From assembly GCF_017744045.1 (NCBI RefSeq), contig NZ_JAGHRD010000004.1: DNA of 64,000 nt, one strand, 5' to 3'. Source of the DNA: Pelagimonas sp017744045. GTDB taxonomy: Bacteria; Pseudomonadota; Alphaproteobacteria; Rhodobacterales; Rhodobacteraceae. The notes under the pieces are model-generated. The model was not told the DNA's origin and did not search any database. It was given only the letters and a program-made list of their open reading frames with translations. Shown here one piece after another: positions 8,414 through 16,631 of this stretch. Within the stretch, counting starts at the first letter, position 1; each line of letters begins with the position of its first letter. Both the position numbers and the translations under genes were made by a program.

Positions 8414-9445
8414 ATGACAATGGAAAATGAACGTAAACTGACAATCGCACGGGCTATGGCCGAGGCTACCGCTCAGGAAATGCGAATTGACCCAAGCGTG
8501 TTTGTGATGGGCGAAGACATTGCCGAACTGGGCGGCGTCTTTGGCAATACCCGCGGCCTTTTGGAAGAATTTGGCAAAGAGCGCGTCCGCGATACGCCAA
8601 TCTCGGAAACCGGGTTTATTGGTGCCGCTGTGGGCGCGGCGCAGGATGGCATGAAGCCGGTTGTCGAACTGATGTTCGTTGACTTTTTCGGCGTCTGCTT
8701 TGACGCGATTTACAACCTGATGGCCAAGAACACCTATTTCTCGGGTGGGAAATTCAACGTGCCGATGGTGCTGATGACTTCGACCGGGGGTGGGTATTCC
8801 GACGCGGGGCAGCATTCTCAATGCCTCTATGGCAGCTTTGCACATCTTCCCGGCATGAAGGTCGTGAGCCCTTCCAACGCCTATGATGCCAAAGGGTTGA
8901 TGACCGCCGCGCTGCGCGATCCGAATCCGGTGATCTATATGTATCACAAAGGTTTGCAGGGCATGGGCTGGCTCGGCACCGAAAAGGGCGCGATCGTACA
9001 TGTGCCCGAAGAAAGCTATGAGGTCGAAATCGGCAAGGCCGCGATTGCGCGCGAAGGGCGGGATGTGACCATCGTATCCATCGCACAGGGCGTACATCAC
9101 GGGTTGAAAGCTGCTGACAAACTGGCCGAACAGGGGATCAGCGCCGAGGTGGTCGATTTGCGCTCCCTCGTGCCGCTGGATCGCGACACGATCCGCGCCA
9201 GTGTTGCCAAAACCGGGCGTCTTATCGTGGTGGATGAGGATTATCACAGCTACGGCGTCTCGGGCGAAATCATCGCCACTGTCACCGAAAGCAATATGGC
9301 CGATCTCAAGGCTCCGCCCAAGCGCATCGCCTATCCCGACGTGCCAATTCCGTTTGCGCGCGTGATGGAGCAGCACTGCCTGCCCAATGCGGACAAGATC
9401 GTTGCCGCAGCCCGCGACATTTGCGGGGCACCGGTTCCGGCCTGA
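8414..9445 (+). CDS. acoB: Acetoin/2-oxoacid dehydrogenase E1 beta subunit
   Basis: 343 residues, 17 bases after E1 alpha, with GGGAGGAGG before the ATG (a second in-frame ATG lies at 8420). Transketolase pyrimidine-binding domain at about 6-180 (MGEDIAELGGVFGNTRGL, DTPISETGFIGAAVGAAQDG, STGGGYSDAGQHSQ) and transketolase C-terminal domain at about 200-330 (VVDLRSLVPLDRDTI). It pairs with AcoA to form the heterotetrameric E1, supplying the ThDP-activating glutamate and lipoyl-domain contact surface. Family assignment is firm; the substrate is not. Confidence 0.85.
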   Translation: MTMENERKLTIARAMAEATAQEMRIDPSVFVMGEDIAELGGVFGNTRGLLEEFGKERVRDTPISETGFIGAAVGAAQDGMKPVVELMFVDFFGVCFDAIYNLMAKNTYFSGGKFNVPMVLMTSTGGGYSDAGQHSQCLYGSFAHLPGMKVVSPSNAYDAKGLMTAALRDPNPVIYMYHKGLQGMGWLGTEKGAIVHVPEESYEVEIGKAAIAREGRDVTIVSIAQGVHHGLKAADKLAEQGISAEVVDLRSLVPLDRDTIRASVAKTGRLIVVDEDYHSYGVSGEIIATVTESNMADLKAPPKRIAYPDVPIPFARVMEQHCLPNADKIVAAARDICGAPVPA

Positions 9446-9517
9446 CCTCACTCAACATCACCAGAAAACCAGATGCCACCCCGAAAATGCGGGGTGGCCA
9501 CAAGAGGAGATTGCCAA

Positions 9518-9751
9518 TTGGCTACCGATATCATCATTCCATCTGACCTTTGGGACGGTGACGAAGAATGCGTCATCACCGCCTGGCTGGCCAGCGACAC
9601 GGCGCAAGTTACCGAAGGTGCCCTGATCGCCGAGATCATGACGGCCAAGGTTCAATACGAAATCCTGGCACCCGCCAGCGGCACGCTGAGCATCGCCAAG
9701 GCGCAGGATGAGGTTGCGGCCAAGGGCGACGTGATCGGAGTCGTCTCGTGA
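9518..9751 (+). CDS. Stand-alone lipoyl-domain protein (TTG start)
   Basis: 77 residues from a TTG at 9518 with AGAGGAG eight bases upstream. An in-frame ATG at 9473 would add 15 residues that do not look like the domain and has no RBS. The protein is a single lipoyl/biotinyl domain: AEIMTAKVQYEILAPASGTL carries the lysine (in TAK) expected to bear lipoate. It would serve as the swinging arm that moves the acyl group from E1 to E2. In most complexes this domain is fused to the N-terminus of E2, but here it is separate and overlaps the E2 gene by GTGA. Confidence 0.85.
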   Translation: MATDIIIPSDLWDGDEECVITAWLASDTAQVTEGALIAEIMTAKVQYEILAPASGTLSIAKAQDEVAAKGDVIGVVS

Positions 9752-10437
9752 CCGCGCAACCCATCACCGAGGCCACAGTGGTTCCCCTGCGCGGCGCGCG
9801 CGGCATGATCGCCGACAAGATGACGGCGTCTTTGCAAGAGGCCGCCCAACTGACCCATCATGCCCGCGCTGACATGACGGCTCTTTTGGCGGTCAAAGCC
9901 CGGCTGAAGAGCGAAGGAACAGCGCTGTCGGTCGAAGATCTTTTGATGGGTGCGGTTATCCGCACCCTGAAAAAACACCCCGACATTAATGGTCGGGTTC
10001 AGGGGCGTGAGGTGCATCTGTCCGAAACAGTCGATTTGGGCGTTGCGATTGCTTTACCCGGTAACTTGCTGGCCGCCCCCGCGATCTTTGGTGCGGAAAG
10101 CATGAGCCTGGCTGAGTTGAATGCCGCGCGGCGCGATCTTGTGCAGCGGGCCAATACCAACAAGTTAACGGTGCCGGAAATGACCGGCGGCACGTTCACA
10201 ATCTCCAATCTCGGGCTTAGCCGGGTCGAACAATTCACCCCAATCATAAACACACCCCAAATCGCCATTCTCGGGATCGGGCGCAGTGTGGAAACCCCGG
10301 TCCGGGACGGAGACAGCCTGATCTGGAAACCCTATGCCGGTTTGTCACTGACATTCGATCACAGAGCGATTGACGGTGCCCCGGCTGCGGCTTTCCTGAC
10401 CGATCTTTGCGCAGAAATCGAGGATTTTGCGCCATGA
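9748..10437 (+). CDS. 2-oxoacid dehydrogenase E2 acyltransferase, catalytic domain only
   Basis: 229 residues beginning at a GTG that overlaps the lipoyl gene's stop. It contains the trimer-forming acyltransferase fold, starting with RGARGMIADKMTASLQEAAQ and ending with the active-site motif DHRAIDG (His205, Asp209). It has no lipoyl domain and no recognisable E3/E1-binding (PSBD) linker domain, so it is about half the length of AcoC/PdhC. It should transfer the acyl group from the separate lipoyl protein to CoA. How E1 and E3 would be docked without a PSBD is unclear. No E3 (dihydrolipoamide dehydrogenase) gene lies nearby. Confidence 0.85.
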   Translation: MTAQPITEATVVPLRGARGMIADKMTASLQEAAQLTHHARADMTALLAVKARLKSEGTALSVEDLLMGAVIRTLKKHPDINGRVQGREVHLSETVDLGVAIALPGNLLAAPAIFGAESMSLAELNAARRDLVQRANTNKLTVPEMTGGTFTISNLGLSRVEQFTPIINTPQIAILGIGRSVETPVRDGDSLIWKPYAGLSLTFDHRAIDGAPAAAFLTDLCAEIEDFAP

Positions 10438-11135
10438 TAGTCGCCCCGTTTGCCACAGCAAAAGACGGGGTTGCGCGCGAAGCGGCCCTGTTTCAGGCGG
10501 GCAAACCTGCCCTGCTGCTGTGGCAGGCCGAAGCCCAGGCTCTTGTGCTTCCTTCGGCAGTGGCGCGGCGCGCGGCTTTTCAGGCGCATCTGCAACAAAC
10601 CCAGGCTGCGGGATACCAAGTGGTGACCCGCGGCAGCGGAGGCGGGATCGTGCCACAGGGGGCCTGCACGCTGAATCTGGCAATCTGCGTGCCTCACGGA
10701 TCAGGATTTTCCTTGGAGGATGGATATCGTCTGATCTGTGGTGCCCTGGCCGAGGCGCTGTCTCGCTTTGACATTGACGCGCAAACGGGGGCTTGCCCCG
10801 GCTCGTTCTGTGACGGCGCGTGGAACGTCTTGGTGCAAGGCCGCAAACTCGCCGGCACCGCGCAGCGCGTGCGGACAACGCCAGAGGGGCGGGTCGCCCT
10901 GCTTCATGCCGCGATCCTGCTGCACCTGCCCGATCCCGGCCATTGGGCCGAACTTTGCCTGTTGAACCAGGCCGCATTCCCATCCGACCCGCTGCTGCAC
11001 CCGGATGCCCACACCACAATCGCCTCGCTCATGTCAGAGGCCCCAAATCTACAAAGGAGCTTTCCCGGAGCGTTGATCAGAGCCGCGGAGGATCGGCTGT
11101 CTGCATTAATGCTGCGTGAAAAAAGAGCGGCCTGA
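10434..11135 (+). CDS. Lipoate-protein ligase A-like protein
   Basis: 233 residues from ATG 10434, which overlaps the E2 stop (ATGA); an earlier in-frame ATG at 10407 lies inside the E2 gene. The biotin/lipoate ligase fold is shown by VTRGSGGGIVPQGACTLNLA (the RGSGGGxV lipoyl-AMP loop) and WNVLVQGRKLAGTAQR, whose Lys is the expected catalytic lysine. It would attach lipoate to the adjacent stand-alone lipoyl domain. Octanoyl transfer, as in LipM/LipL, is an alternative. A dedicated ligase within the operon fits the unusual free carrier protein. Confidence 0.8.
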   Translation: MIVAPFATAKDGVAREAALFQAGKPALLLWQAEAQALVLPSAVARRAAFQAHLQQTQAAGYQVVTRGSGGGIVPQGACTLNLAICVPHGSGFSLEDGYRLICGALAEALSRFDIDAQTGACPGSFCDGAWNVLVQGRKLAGTAQRVRTTPEGRVALLHAAILLHLPDPGHWAELCLLNQAAFPSDPLLHPDAHTTIASLMSEAPNLQRSFPGALIRAAEDRLSALMLREKRAA

Positions 11136-11166
11136 CCGCGCAACCAAACTCACTGGGAGGAAGAAA

Positions 11167-11760
11167 ATGAGTATTCGTTTCCATAGGCTAGGTAAATCGG
11201 AAGAGGACAAGGCGGCCATGAGCCGACGCATGTTCCTGATGACGACGACCATGGCCGGCGTCACAACAAACGCGATGCTGGGCGGCGCTGCCTTTGCCGC
11301 GTCAGAGGTCTTGACCCAAGCGCAAAGCACCAGCCTGCTGCGCATGATACAGGACATCTACCCACACCCCGACATTCTGCAACTGTCGCATTACCAAGCT
11401 ATTGCAACAACCGTCATGAACAATGCCGAGGCCAATGAGGACATGGCCAAGGGTTTGACCGACGGCCTAGATCAGATCGATGCAAAATCGCAGGAACTCT
11501 ATGGGGTTCCTTATGTCGAAATCGAAGATCCGGATGCCCGCGAAGGGTTGTTGCGGCACTTCCAGCACGAGGGCTTTTTCCAGGGCGTTCGCTGGACGGC
11601 TTATTTCGGCATCTATGACAACAAAGATGTCTGGCCCCTGCTTGGCTACGAAGGAGCTTCGGCCGAGCACGGTGGCTATATCGACCGAGGCTTTTCCGAC
11701 ATCACATTCGTTCCCGAGGGCCCGACCCTCGAAGAGCGTTTGGCCGACGTCCAGAGCTAA
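11167..11760 (+). CDS. Gluconate 2-dehydrogenase subunit 3-like protein with Tat signal
   Basis: 197 residues from ATG 11167 (GGGAGGAAG upstream); an ATG at 11116 would add 17 charged residues. A twin-arginine signal is clear: SRRMFLM at about 19-25 followed by a hydrophobic stretch and an AFA-A cleavage site near residue 45. The rest matches the small (gamma) subunit of gluconate 2-dehydrogenase-type membrane dehydrogenases. Such subunits carry the folded FAD subunit to the periplasm. The FAD subunit is the next gene, 12 bases downstream. No cytochrome c subunit is nearby, so the electron acceptor is unknown. Confidence 0.8.
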   Translation: MSIRFHRLGKSEEDKAAMSRRMFLMTTTMAGVTTNAMLGGAAFAASEVLTQAQSTSLLRMIQDIYPHPDILQLSHYQAIATTVMNNAEANEDMAKGLTDGLDQIDAKSQELYGVPYVEIEDPDAREGLLRHFQHEGFFQGVRWTAYFGIYDNKDVWPLLGYEGASAEHGGYIDRGFSDITFVPEGPTLEERLADVQS

Positions 11761-11772
11761 GGGAGACACAAA

Positions 11773-13350
11773 ATGACACAATTTGACCTGAACGACGACA
11801 GTGTAGTCGTCATCATCGGCTCGGGCGCAGGCGGCGGCACATTGGCCAATGAACTGGCGCAAAAGGGCATTAAATCGGTCGTTCTCGAAGCTGGCAAACG
11901 CTTTGACCTCAGCGATATCGAAAACGACGAATGGGCGATGTTCCAAAAGATCTCGTGGCTGGACAAACGCTATTCCGGCGGCGGCTGGCACGGCGCGGTG
12001 AACCATCCGACCCTGCCCGCCTGGATCGTCAAAGGCTATGGCGGATCGACCATCCACTGGGCGGGCGTGGCCCTCCGGTTCAAGGATTTCGAATTCAAGA
12101 CCCGCACAAATTACGGCGCAATCGAAGGAGCGAACGTCGAAGACTGGCCCATTGACCTAGAGGAAATGACCCCCTGGTACGAAAAGGCCGAGCTGAAGAT
12201 GGGTGTCACAGGCAAGACCACCGGCATGCCGCACCTGCCGTGGAACAATGGTTTCCGCGTGCTGGCCGAAGGGTGTCGTCGCACCGGGCGCAGCGACTAT
12301 CGTTCTGGTCCGATGGCGATCAACTCGGTTGAGCGAGACGACCGTCCCGCCTGCCAGCAGATCGGCTTTTGTATGCAGGGCTGCGCCATCGGAGCGAAAT
12401 GGTCGACCATGTATACGGAACTCCCGCGGGCCGAAGACACCGGCAAATGCGAAATTCGCACCGACGCGATGGTTCTCAAAATCGAACATGACGAGACCGG
12501 CAAGGCCAGCGCGGTTGTTTATGCTGACAAGGACGGCAATCAATTCCGTCAAAAGGCACGGGTTGTTTGTGTGGCCGGGAACTCCATCGAAAGCCCGCGG
12601 ATGCTTTTGAATTCGGCCTCTTCGATGTTCCCGGATGGATTGGCCAATTCGTCAGGTCAGGTGGGCAAGAATTATATGAACCACACCACCGGCGGTGTTT
12701 ATGCCGTGCTGCCGGAAAAGGTGCATATGTATCGCGGGACCTCGGTGGCGGGCATCGTCGGTGACGAGGTGTATCACGACCCGGCACGCGGGTTCAGCGG
12801 CGGCTATTACCTTGAATTCCTGTCTCTTGGCTTGCCCTTCATGGCGGCCTTCCTTGAACCGGGCAATACCGGTTGGGGCCGCAGTGTTACCCGCGCGCTC
12901 GAAGGCTATGATCGCATGTCAGGTGTCTGGGTCCTGGGCGAAGATCTGGCACAAGAGCGCAACGCGATCACCCTCCATGACAGCGAGGTGGATCAACACG
13001 GGCTGCCTGTCCCGATCATCTCTAAAACGCCGCATAACAACGATTACGAGATGACGGCGCATATGTACGAAACCACGGCGCAGATTTATGAATCCGTCGG
13101 GGCCACAGATGTGTATGAGTTGCCAGCCTATCCAGCAACCCACAACATGGGCACCAACCGGATGCATGCCGACCCGTCCAAAGGCGTGGTCAATGCCTAT
13201 GGACAGTCGCATGACATTGACAATCTGTTCGTCTCGGATGGCAGCCAGTTCACATCCTCGGCGGCCTGTAACCCGACGCTGACCATCGTGGCTTTGGCCA
13301 TCCGGCAGGCGGAATACATCGCGCAAGAGATGAACGCCCAGAACATCTAA
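11773..13350 (+). CDS. GMC-family FAD oxidoreductase
   Basis: 525 residues. The N-terminal dinucleotide-binding loop GSGAGGGTLANELAQKG (about 16-32) binds FAD. The C-terminal GMC signature NMGTNRMH...VFVSDGS..FTSSAACNPTLT is present. It resembles the large subunit of gluconate 2-dehydrogenase and related alcohol/polyol dehydrogenases. It lacks its own signal peptide and probably leaves the cell bound to the upstream Tat-tagged subunit. Placed behind an acetoin-type dehydrogenase, it may oxidise an alcohol (for example a diol) to the keto compound the complex cleaves; this is an inference. Confidence 0.87.
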   Translation: MTQFDLNDDSVVVIIGSGAGGGTLANELAQKGIKSVVLEAGKRFDLSDIENDEWAMFQKISWLDKRYSGGGWHGAVNHPTLPAWIVKGYGGSTIHWAGVALRFKDFEFKTRTNYGAIEGANVEDWPIDLEEMTPWYEKAELKMGVTGKTTGMPHLPWNNGFRVLAEGCRRTGRSDYRSGPMAINSVERDDRPACQQIGFCMQGCAIGAKWSTMYTELPRAEDTGKCEIRTDAMVLKIEHDETGKASAVVYADKDGNQFRQKARVVCVAGNSIESPRMLLNSASSMFPDGLANSSGQVGKNYMNHTTGGVYAVLPEKVHMYRGTSVAGIVGDEVYHDPARGFSGGYYLEFLSLGLPFMAAFLEPGNTGWGRSVTRALEGYDRMSGVWVLGEDLAQERNAITLHDSEVDQHGLPVPIISKTPHNNDYEMTAHMYETTAQIYESVGATDVYELPAYPATHNMGTNRMHADPSKGVVNAYGQSHDIDNLFVSDGSQFTSSAACNPTLTIVALAIRQAEYIAQEMNAQNI

Positions 13351-13472
13351 GGCGTATCGAGAAAGGGGTGAACCATCTGGGTCGCAACTGTCCTGAAAAC
13401 GCATAGCGTGGCAAGGTCATTGCGATCCATCCTGTCACGAAACGCGACGAGAGATCCAAAGTTCCTCCCCGG

Positions 13473-13511
13473 ACGCGGTCGGGCCCTGTTGCCCGGCCGT
13501 GTTTGTTTTGA
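13473..13511 (+). terminator. Rho-independent terminator of the dehydrogenase operon
   Basis: ACGCGGTCGGGC and GCCCGGCCGTGT pair over 12 positions (two G-U pairs) with loop CCTGTT, followed by TTTGTTTT. It lies between the convergent GMC gene and the activator gene and would end the plus-strand operon. Confidence 0.75.
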
Positions 13512-13516
13512 AAGGG

Positions 13517-15274
13517 TTATTCGGGGCGCTGCAACCCTTCGGAGGCAATCCAACGGTTAACGGTTGCTCGGCTTTTGCCCAAAAGACGCGCAGCCTTGGA
13601 GACGTTCCAGTTTGTGCTGTCCAAAGCATCCCTGAGCGAGGCTTGCGTCAGTGTTTTGGCCTTGTCTTCGCGCGGCGCAAGCAGCCGTGCTGGCAAATCT
13701 GTGACATTGATGCGTTTTCCATTGCCGCAGATCATCGCCTCTCGCAGGACCGACCGTATTTCGCGCCGATTGCCTGGCCAATGATAGCCAACCAGCACAT
13801 CCCGCGCGTTGTCAGCAATCTCAACTGCGCCAGCAAAACTCTCGGCGACAACATTTTCCAGAACGGTTTCCGTGTCTCGCGCTGCAATGGGCGGCAGTTC
13901 CACCACCGATTGCCCCAAGAGGTACAAAAGCCCCTTGGGAATGGCGTTGTCATCCTCCAGCTCCGCCCAGGTCTTGTCTGTCGTGAACAACACCGCCGGT
14001 GGTTCCGCCTTTGTCCGAGCCGCCATTGGGTCGACATCAAGAAAGCGCTCAAGGATTGCCTGCGCAGGACGCGGCAGGCTTTCAATATTGCGCAGGATCA
14101 GCGTCGGAACCACATTGTCGACGGGATATTCGCTGAGAAAATTCAGACTGTTCAGGGCTTCTTTTAGGTCAGTCTCGGTGTCACTATCAGCGGCATCAAG
14201 GGTCAATCCCATTGGGGAAATCAGCGATTGCTCTTCCAGCAGGGCTCTTGCAAACCCGTCGGTACCGACACCCGGCTCGCCGCAGATCAGCAGCGGCACA
14301 CGATGGGCAACCAACTTGCGGGCGCGATCAGCCAGCGTTGCAAGATTGCCCCCCTCCGAGATCAGACGACCCAGCGCCGTTTCCCTTTCCACCCGGGCTG
14401 AAATGAGCGGCGCATCGGCAGGCGCAACGCGCCGCCGTGGTGGCACAGCAGCGGGCCCGCGCAATGTGATTTCAAGATCGTTCAGATCAGAAATATGTCG
14501 CCCAGCCAGGTTTTGATGCTCTTTCGGGCGGGCGGCATCGCGCCATAATGGCAGATGCGAGATTACCGTCCCGTCTTCGTCGCAGGCCACCAGTGTTTCA
14601 AAACTCCGCCGGGTTTTGGGATCACGCGACAACAACCGCCCCGTGAGCCTGTCGGCGTGAAAATTGCGAAACAATCGCGTTTGAAATTGCCGCGAAGCAC
14701 GCCGGACCACCTGTTCGCAAAGCGCGTGTTCTTCTTGGCGACGGCGCGCTGAGCCAACCAGGGTTATGGTGCCGATCAGGTTGTTTTCCGCATCGGTCAG
14801 CGGTGCCGAACTGCAACTAAAATCATGAAAACAATTGTAGAAATGCTCATCGCCCAGCACGGTCAAAACACGCCCGCTTTGCAACGACATCGAGATACCG
14901 TTGGTTCCCGCGACACGCTCATCCCAGACCCCGCCGCGCACAAGCCCGCTTTTCTGAAACTCGGCCTCCAACCCCTCTGGCGCGTAGGATTCAATCACAA
15001 TCCCATCGGCGTCGGTGATCAGCAGGCAATATCTGGATCGACTGGGCAGCAGGGCGGAATTGTCGACTTCGGACACCGCCCCCCCAATTTGATCCAGGAA
15101 TTTCTCATTACGAAAGGCGATTTCGTCCGCCTGCAATCGCAAGATCGGAGATTTGGCGCTTGAAGACAGGTTGTGCTGCGACCGGCTGCGATCCTTTGAG
15201 GATTGCAGCAGCCTGTCTACCGACGACCTGTCCATGAACCCTGACACCACAACTCCCTTTCGATTGTCAGCCAT
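13517..15274 (-). CDS. AcoR-like Fis/GAF activator with degenerate AAA domain
   Basis: 585 residues. The layout is an N-terminal AcoR-type region with a GAF domain (about 65-200, GGVWDERVAGTNGIS), a sigma-54-activator-like AAA region (about 290-510, ending YHWPGNRREIRSVL) and a Fis-type helix-turn-helix (about 545-582, NVSKAARLLGKSRATVNRW). The AAA module is decayed: Walker A reads GEPGVGTD (332-339) with no lysine, Walker B reads LILRNIES with no DE pair, and there is no GAFTGA loop. It therefore probably does not hydrolyse ATP or remodel sigma-54. It is likely the regulator of the flanking dehydrogenase genes. An alternative start is Met14 (15235). Confidence 0.85.
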   Translation of the reverse strand: MADNRKGVVVSGFMDRSSVDRLLQSSKDRSRSQHNLSSSAKSPILRLQADEIAFRNEKFLDQIGGAVSEVDNSALLPSRSRYCLLITDADGIVIESYAPEGLEAEFQKSGLVRGGVWDERVAGTNGISMSLQSGRVLTVLGDEHFYNCFHDFSCSSAPLTDAENNLIGTITLVGSARRRQEEHALCEQVVRRASRQFQTRLFRNFHADRLTGRLLSRDPKTRRSFETLVACDEDGTVISHLPLWRDAARPKEHQNLAGRHISDLNDLEITLRGPAAVPPRRRVAPADAPLISARVERETALGRLISEGGNLATLADRARKLVAHRVPLLICGEPGVGTDGFARALLEEQSLISPMGLTLDAADSDTETDLKEALNSLNFLSEYPVDNVVPTLILRNIESLPRPAQAILERFLDVDPMAARTKAEPPAVLFTTDKTWAELEDDNAIPKGLLYLLGQSVVELPPIAARDTETVLENVVAESFAGAVEIADNARDVLVGYHWPGNRREIRSVLREAMICGNGKRINVTDLPARLLAPREDKAKTLTQASLRDALDSTNWNVSKAARLLGKSRATVNRWIASEGLQRPE

Positions 15275-15352
15275 TCAAAATGCCTGATCTCCACGCACGA
15301 TTATGATCCGGATGCAGCAACCTGTCCAATTTGGCGCGTTTCGGGCCGTGCA

Positions 15353-15691
15353 TTACGCCAAATCCTCCAGCGCTTTCAGCGCACGACCACCATAGACGAC
15401 AGAGGGGCCGCCGCCCATCTCGACCGCAACCGAGATCGCTTCGATCACCTCCTCCTGACTGGCCCCATGTTTCAACGCGGCGCGCAAATGAAACACAATA
15501 CAGTCTTCACACCGGATCGCGATCGATATCGCAAACGCCATCAGCTCTTTGGTTTTGCTGTCCAAAGCTCCATCAGCGGAAGCGGCCTTCACCAGTTGGC
15601 TATAGGATGTCATGACCGATGGGGTCGCCTTGAACAGGGCGCCGACCCGTTTGTCGATTTCCGTTGCCCGGTCATTGTATGTTGTCGTCAC
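15353..15691 (-). CDS. Carboxymuconolactone decarboxylase / AhpD-like protein
   Basis: 112 residues, the size of single-domain CMD/AhpD proteins. The helix pair contains CEDCIVFHLRAALKHGAS, i.e. the CxxC and distal His of the AhpD-type peroxidase/disulfide active site, which favours a redox role over muconolactone decarboxylation. It is transcribed in the same direction as, and just upstream of, the activator gene, 78 bases apart. A perfect 12-8-12 palindrome lies about 150 bases upstream of its start, so it may be controlled by the activator. Confidence 0.82.
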   Translation of the reverse strand: MTTTYNDRATEIDKRVGALFKATPSVMTSYSQLVKAASADGALDSKTKELMAFAISIAIRCEDCIVFHLRAALKHGASQEEVIEAISVAVEMGGGPSVVYGGRALKALEDLA

Positions 15692-15935
15692 GTGTCGAGT
15701 TCTCCATCAAAAGTGCAAGACTCAGGATGCAGATAACCCCGCACCAATTTGCCTCACACGCCTCCCTCTCTCTCCGAGCGAGTATTGCCGGGTGTGGAAA
15801 AGCGCGAAACACCTGAAACGAATTCTGCGTTCGCGCGCCGAAAACTGTCTCATTCGGCGTCAAATGAGACAGTTCTTCACAGCCGGAATTGCATCCAGAT
15901 TCGGAAACATCGGCTTGCGCTTGGCAAGTTTGGCC
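15692..15935. other. Intergenic region with activator palindrome
   Basis: About 240 bases upstream of the AhpD-like gene and downstream of the RraA-like gene. It contains the perfect palindrome at 15843-15874. No gene-like frame is convincing, and I found no sigma-54 promoter on the minus strand between the palindrome and the gene. Confidence 0.5.
15843..15874. promoter_or_regulatory. Perfect 12-8-12 inverted repeat, candidate activator site
   Basis: AACTGTCTCATT (15843-15854) and its exact reverse complement AATGAGACAGTT (15863-15874) are separated by 8 bases. Length and spacing match the site at 7291-7322 in front of the E1 alpha gene. The pair brackets the locus that contains the AcoR-like protein. 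Confidence 0.7.
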
Positions 15936-16631
15936 TCAGGTTCGAGAAGCCTCAAATGCTGCCCAGGCTGTTTCGAAAGTATTGAAGTCGAACCCGGCGG
16001 ACCGGGCCGGGTCCAATATAAGTTTTTCCGTGTCGAGCAGCTTGTGGATCGCACCCTCTAGCAGGGGCACAACCTCGGTCGGAATGACCAAGGCACCGTG
16101 GCGGTCGGCATGAACCAGGTCGCCGTCGCGCACCTTCAACCCAAAGATTTCAACTTCGGTACCGATCTCCTTGACATGAACAAAGCCATGCGATGGGCCG
16201 ATGGAACCAGCAACCACTGGGAAGGCTTCCGGCAAATCGCCGAGATCACGCATCACGCCATTGGTCAAAGCGCCCGAGATACCAAAACCTTTGTGGACAG
16301 TGGTGTTGATTTCCCCCCAATAGGCTCCGATGCAATTCGGGAAATCCATGTCCTCGACCACGGTAATCGCCGGACGTGGACCTTCGGACATATGACGATA
16401 ATAGGCCATCCGCCGCTCTTTGATCACATCCGCGTCTTCCTCGGGTGGGTTGACGGCGGCAATTTTTGCGGTGCGTGCATAGCCCACCATCGCCCCACCA
16501 GCCGGGTCCGAACACAGCATGGTGCCCCGTGTGAAATCGTTGAAACCACGTTTGCCTTGTGCCACTTCGATGGCATTGCAGACTGTGGGCGTATCGACCT
16601 TTTGCAGCAGCGAAAGAAAGGATGGTGTCAT
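15936..16631 (-). CDS. RraA-family protein (aldolase-like)
   Basis: 231 residues of the RraA/demethylmenaquinone-methyltransferase-like fold. This family includes 4-hydroxy-4-methyl-2-oxoglutarate aldolase and oxaloacetate decarboxylase as well as the RNase E regulator RraA. TNGVMRDLGDLPE contains the metal/substrate-binding arginine and aspartate, and GEINTTVHKGFGISG precedes it. In a catabolic operon the aldolase or decarboxylase role is more likely. It is the last gene of the minus-strand operon and its start overlaps the stop of the hydrolase gene by ATGA. Confidence 0.8.
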   Translation of the reverse strand: MTPSFLSLLQKVDTPTVCNAIEVAQGKRGFNDFTRGTMLCSDPAGGAMVGYARTAKIAAVNPPEEDADVIKERRMAYYRHMSEGPRPAITVVEDMDFPNCIGAYWGEINTTVHKGFGISGALTNGVMRDLGDLPEAFPVVAGSIGPSHGFVHVKEIGTEVEIFGLKVRDGDLVHADRHGALVIPTEVVPLLEGAIHKLLDTEKLILDPARSAGFDFNTFETAWAAFEASRT

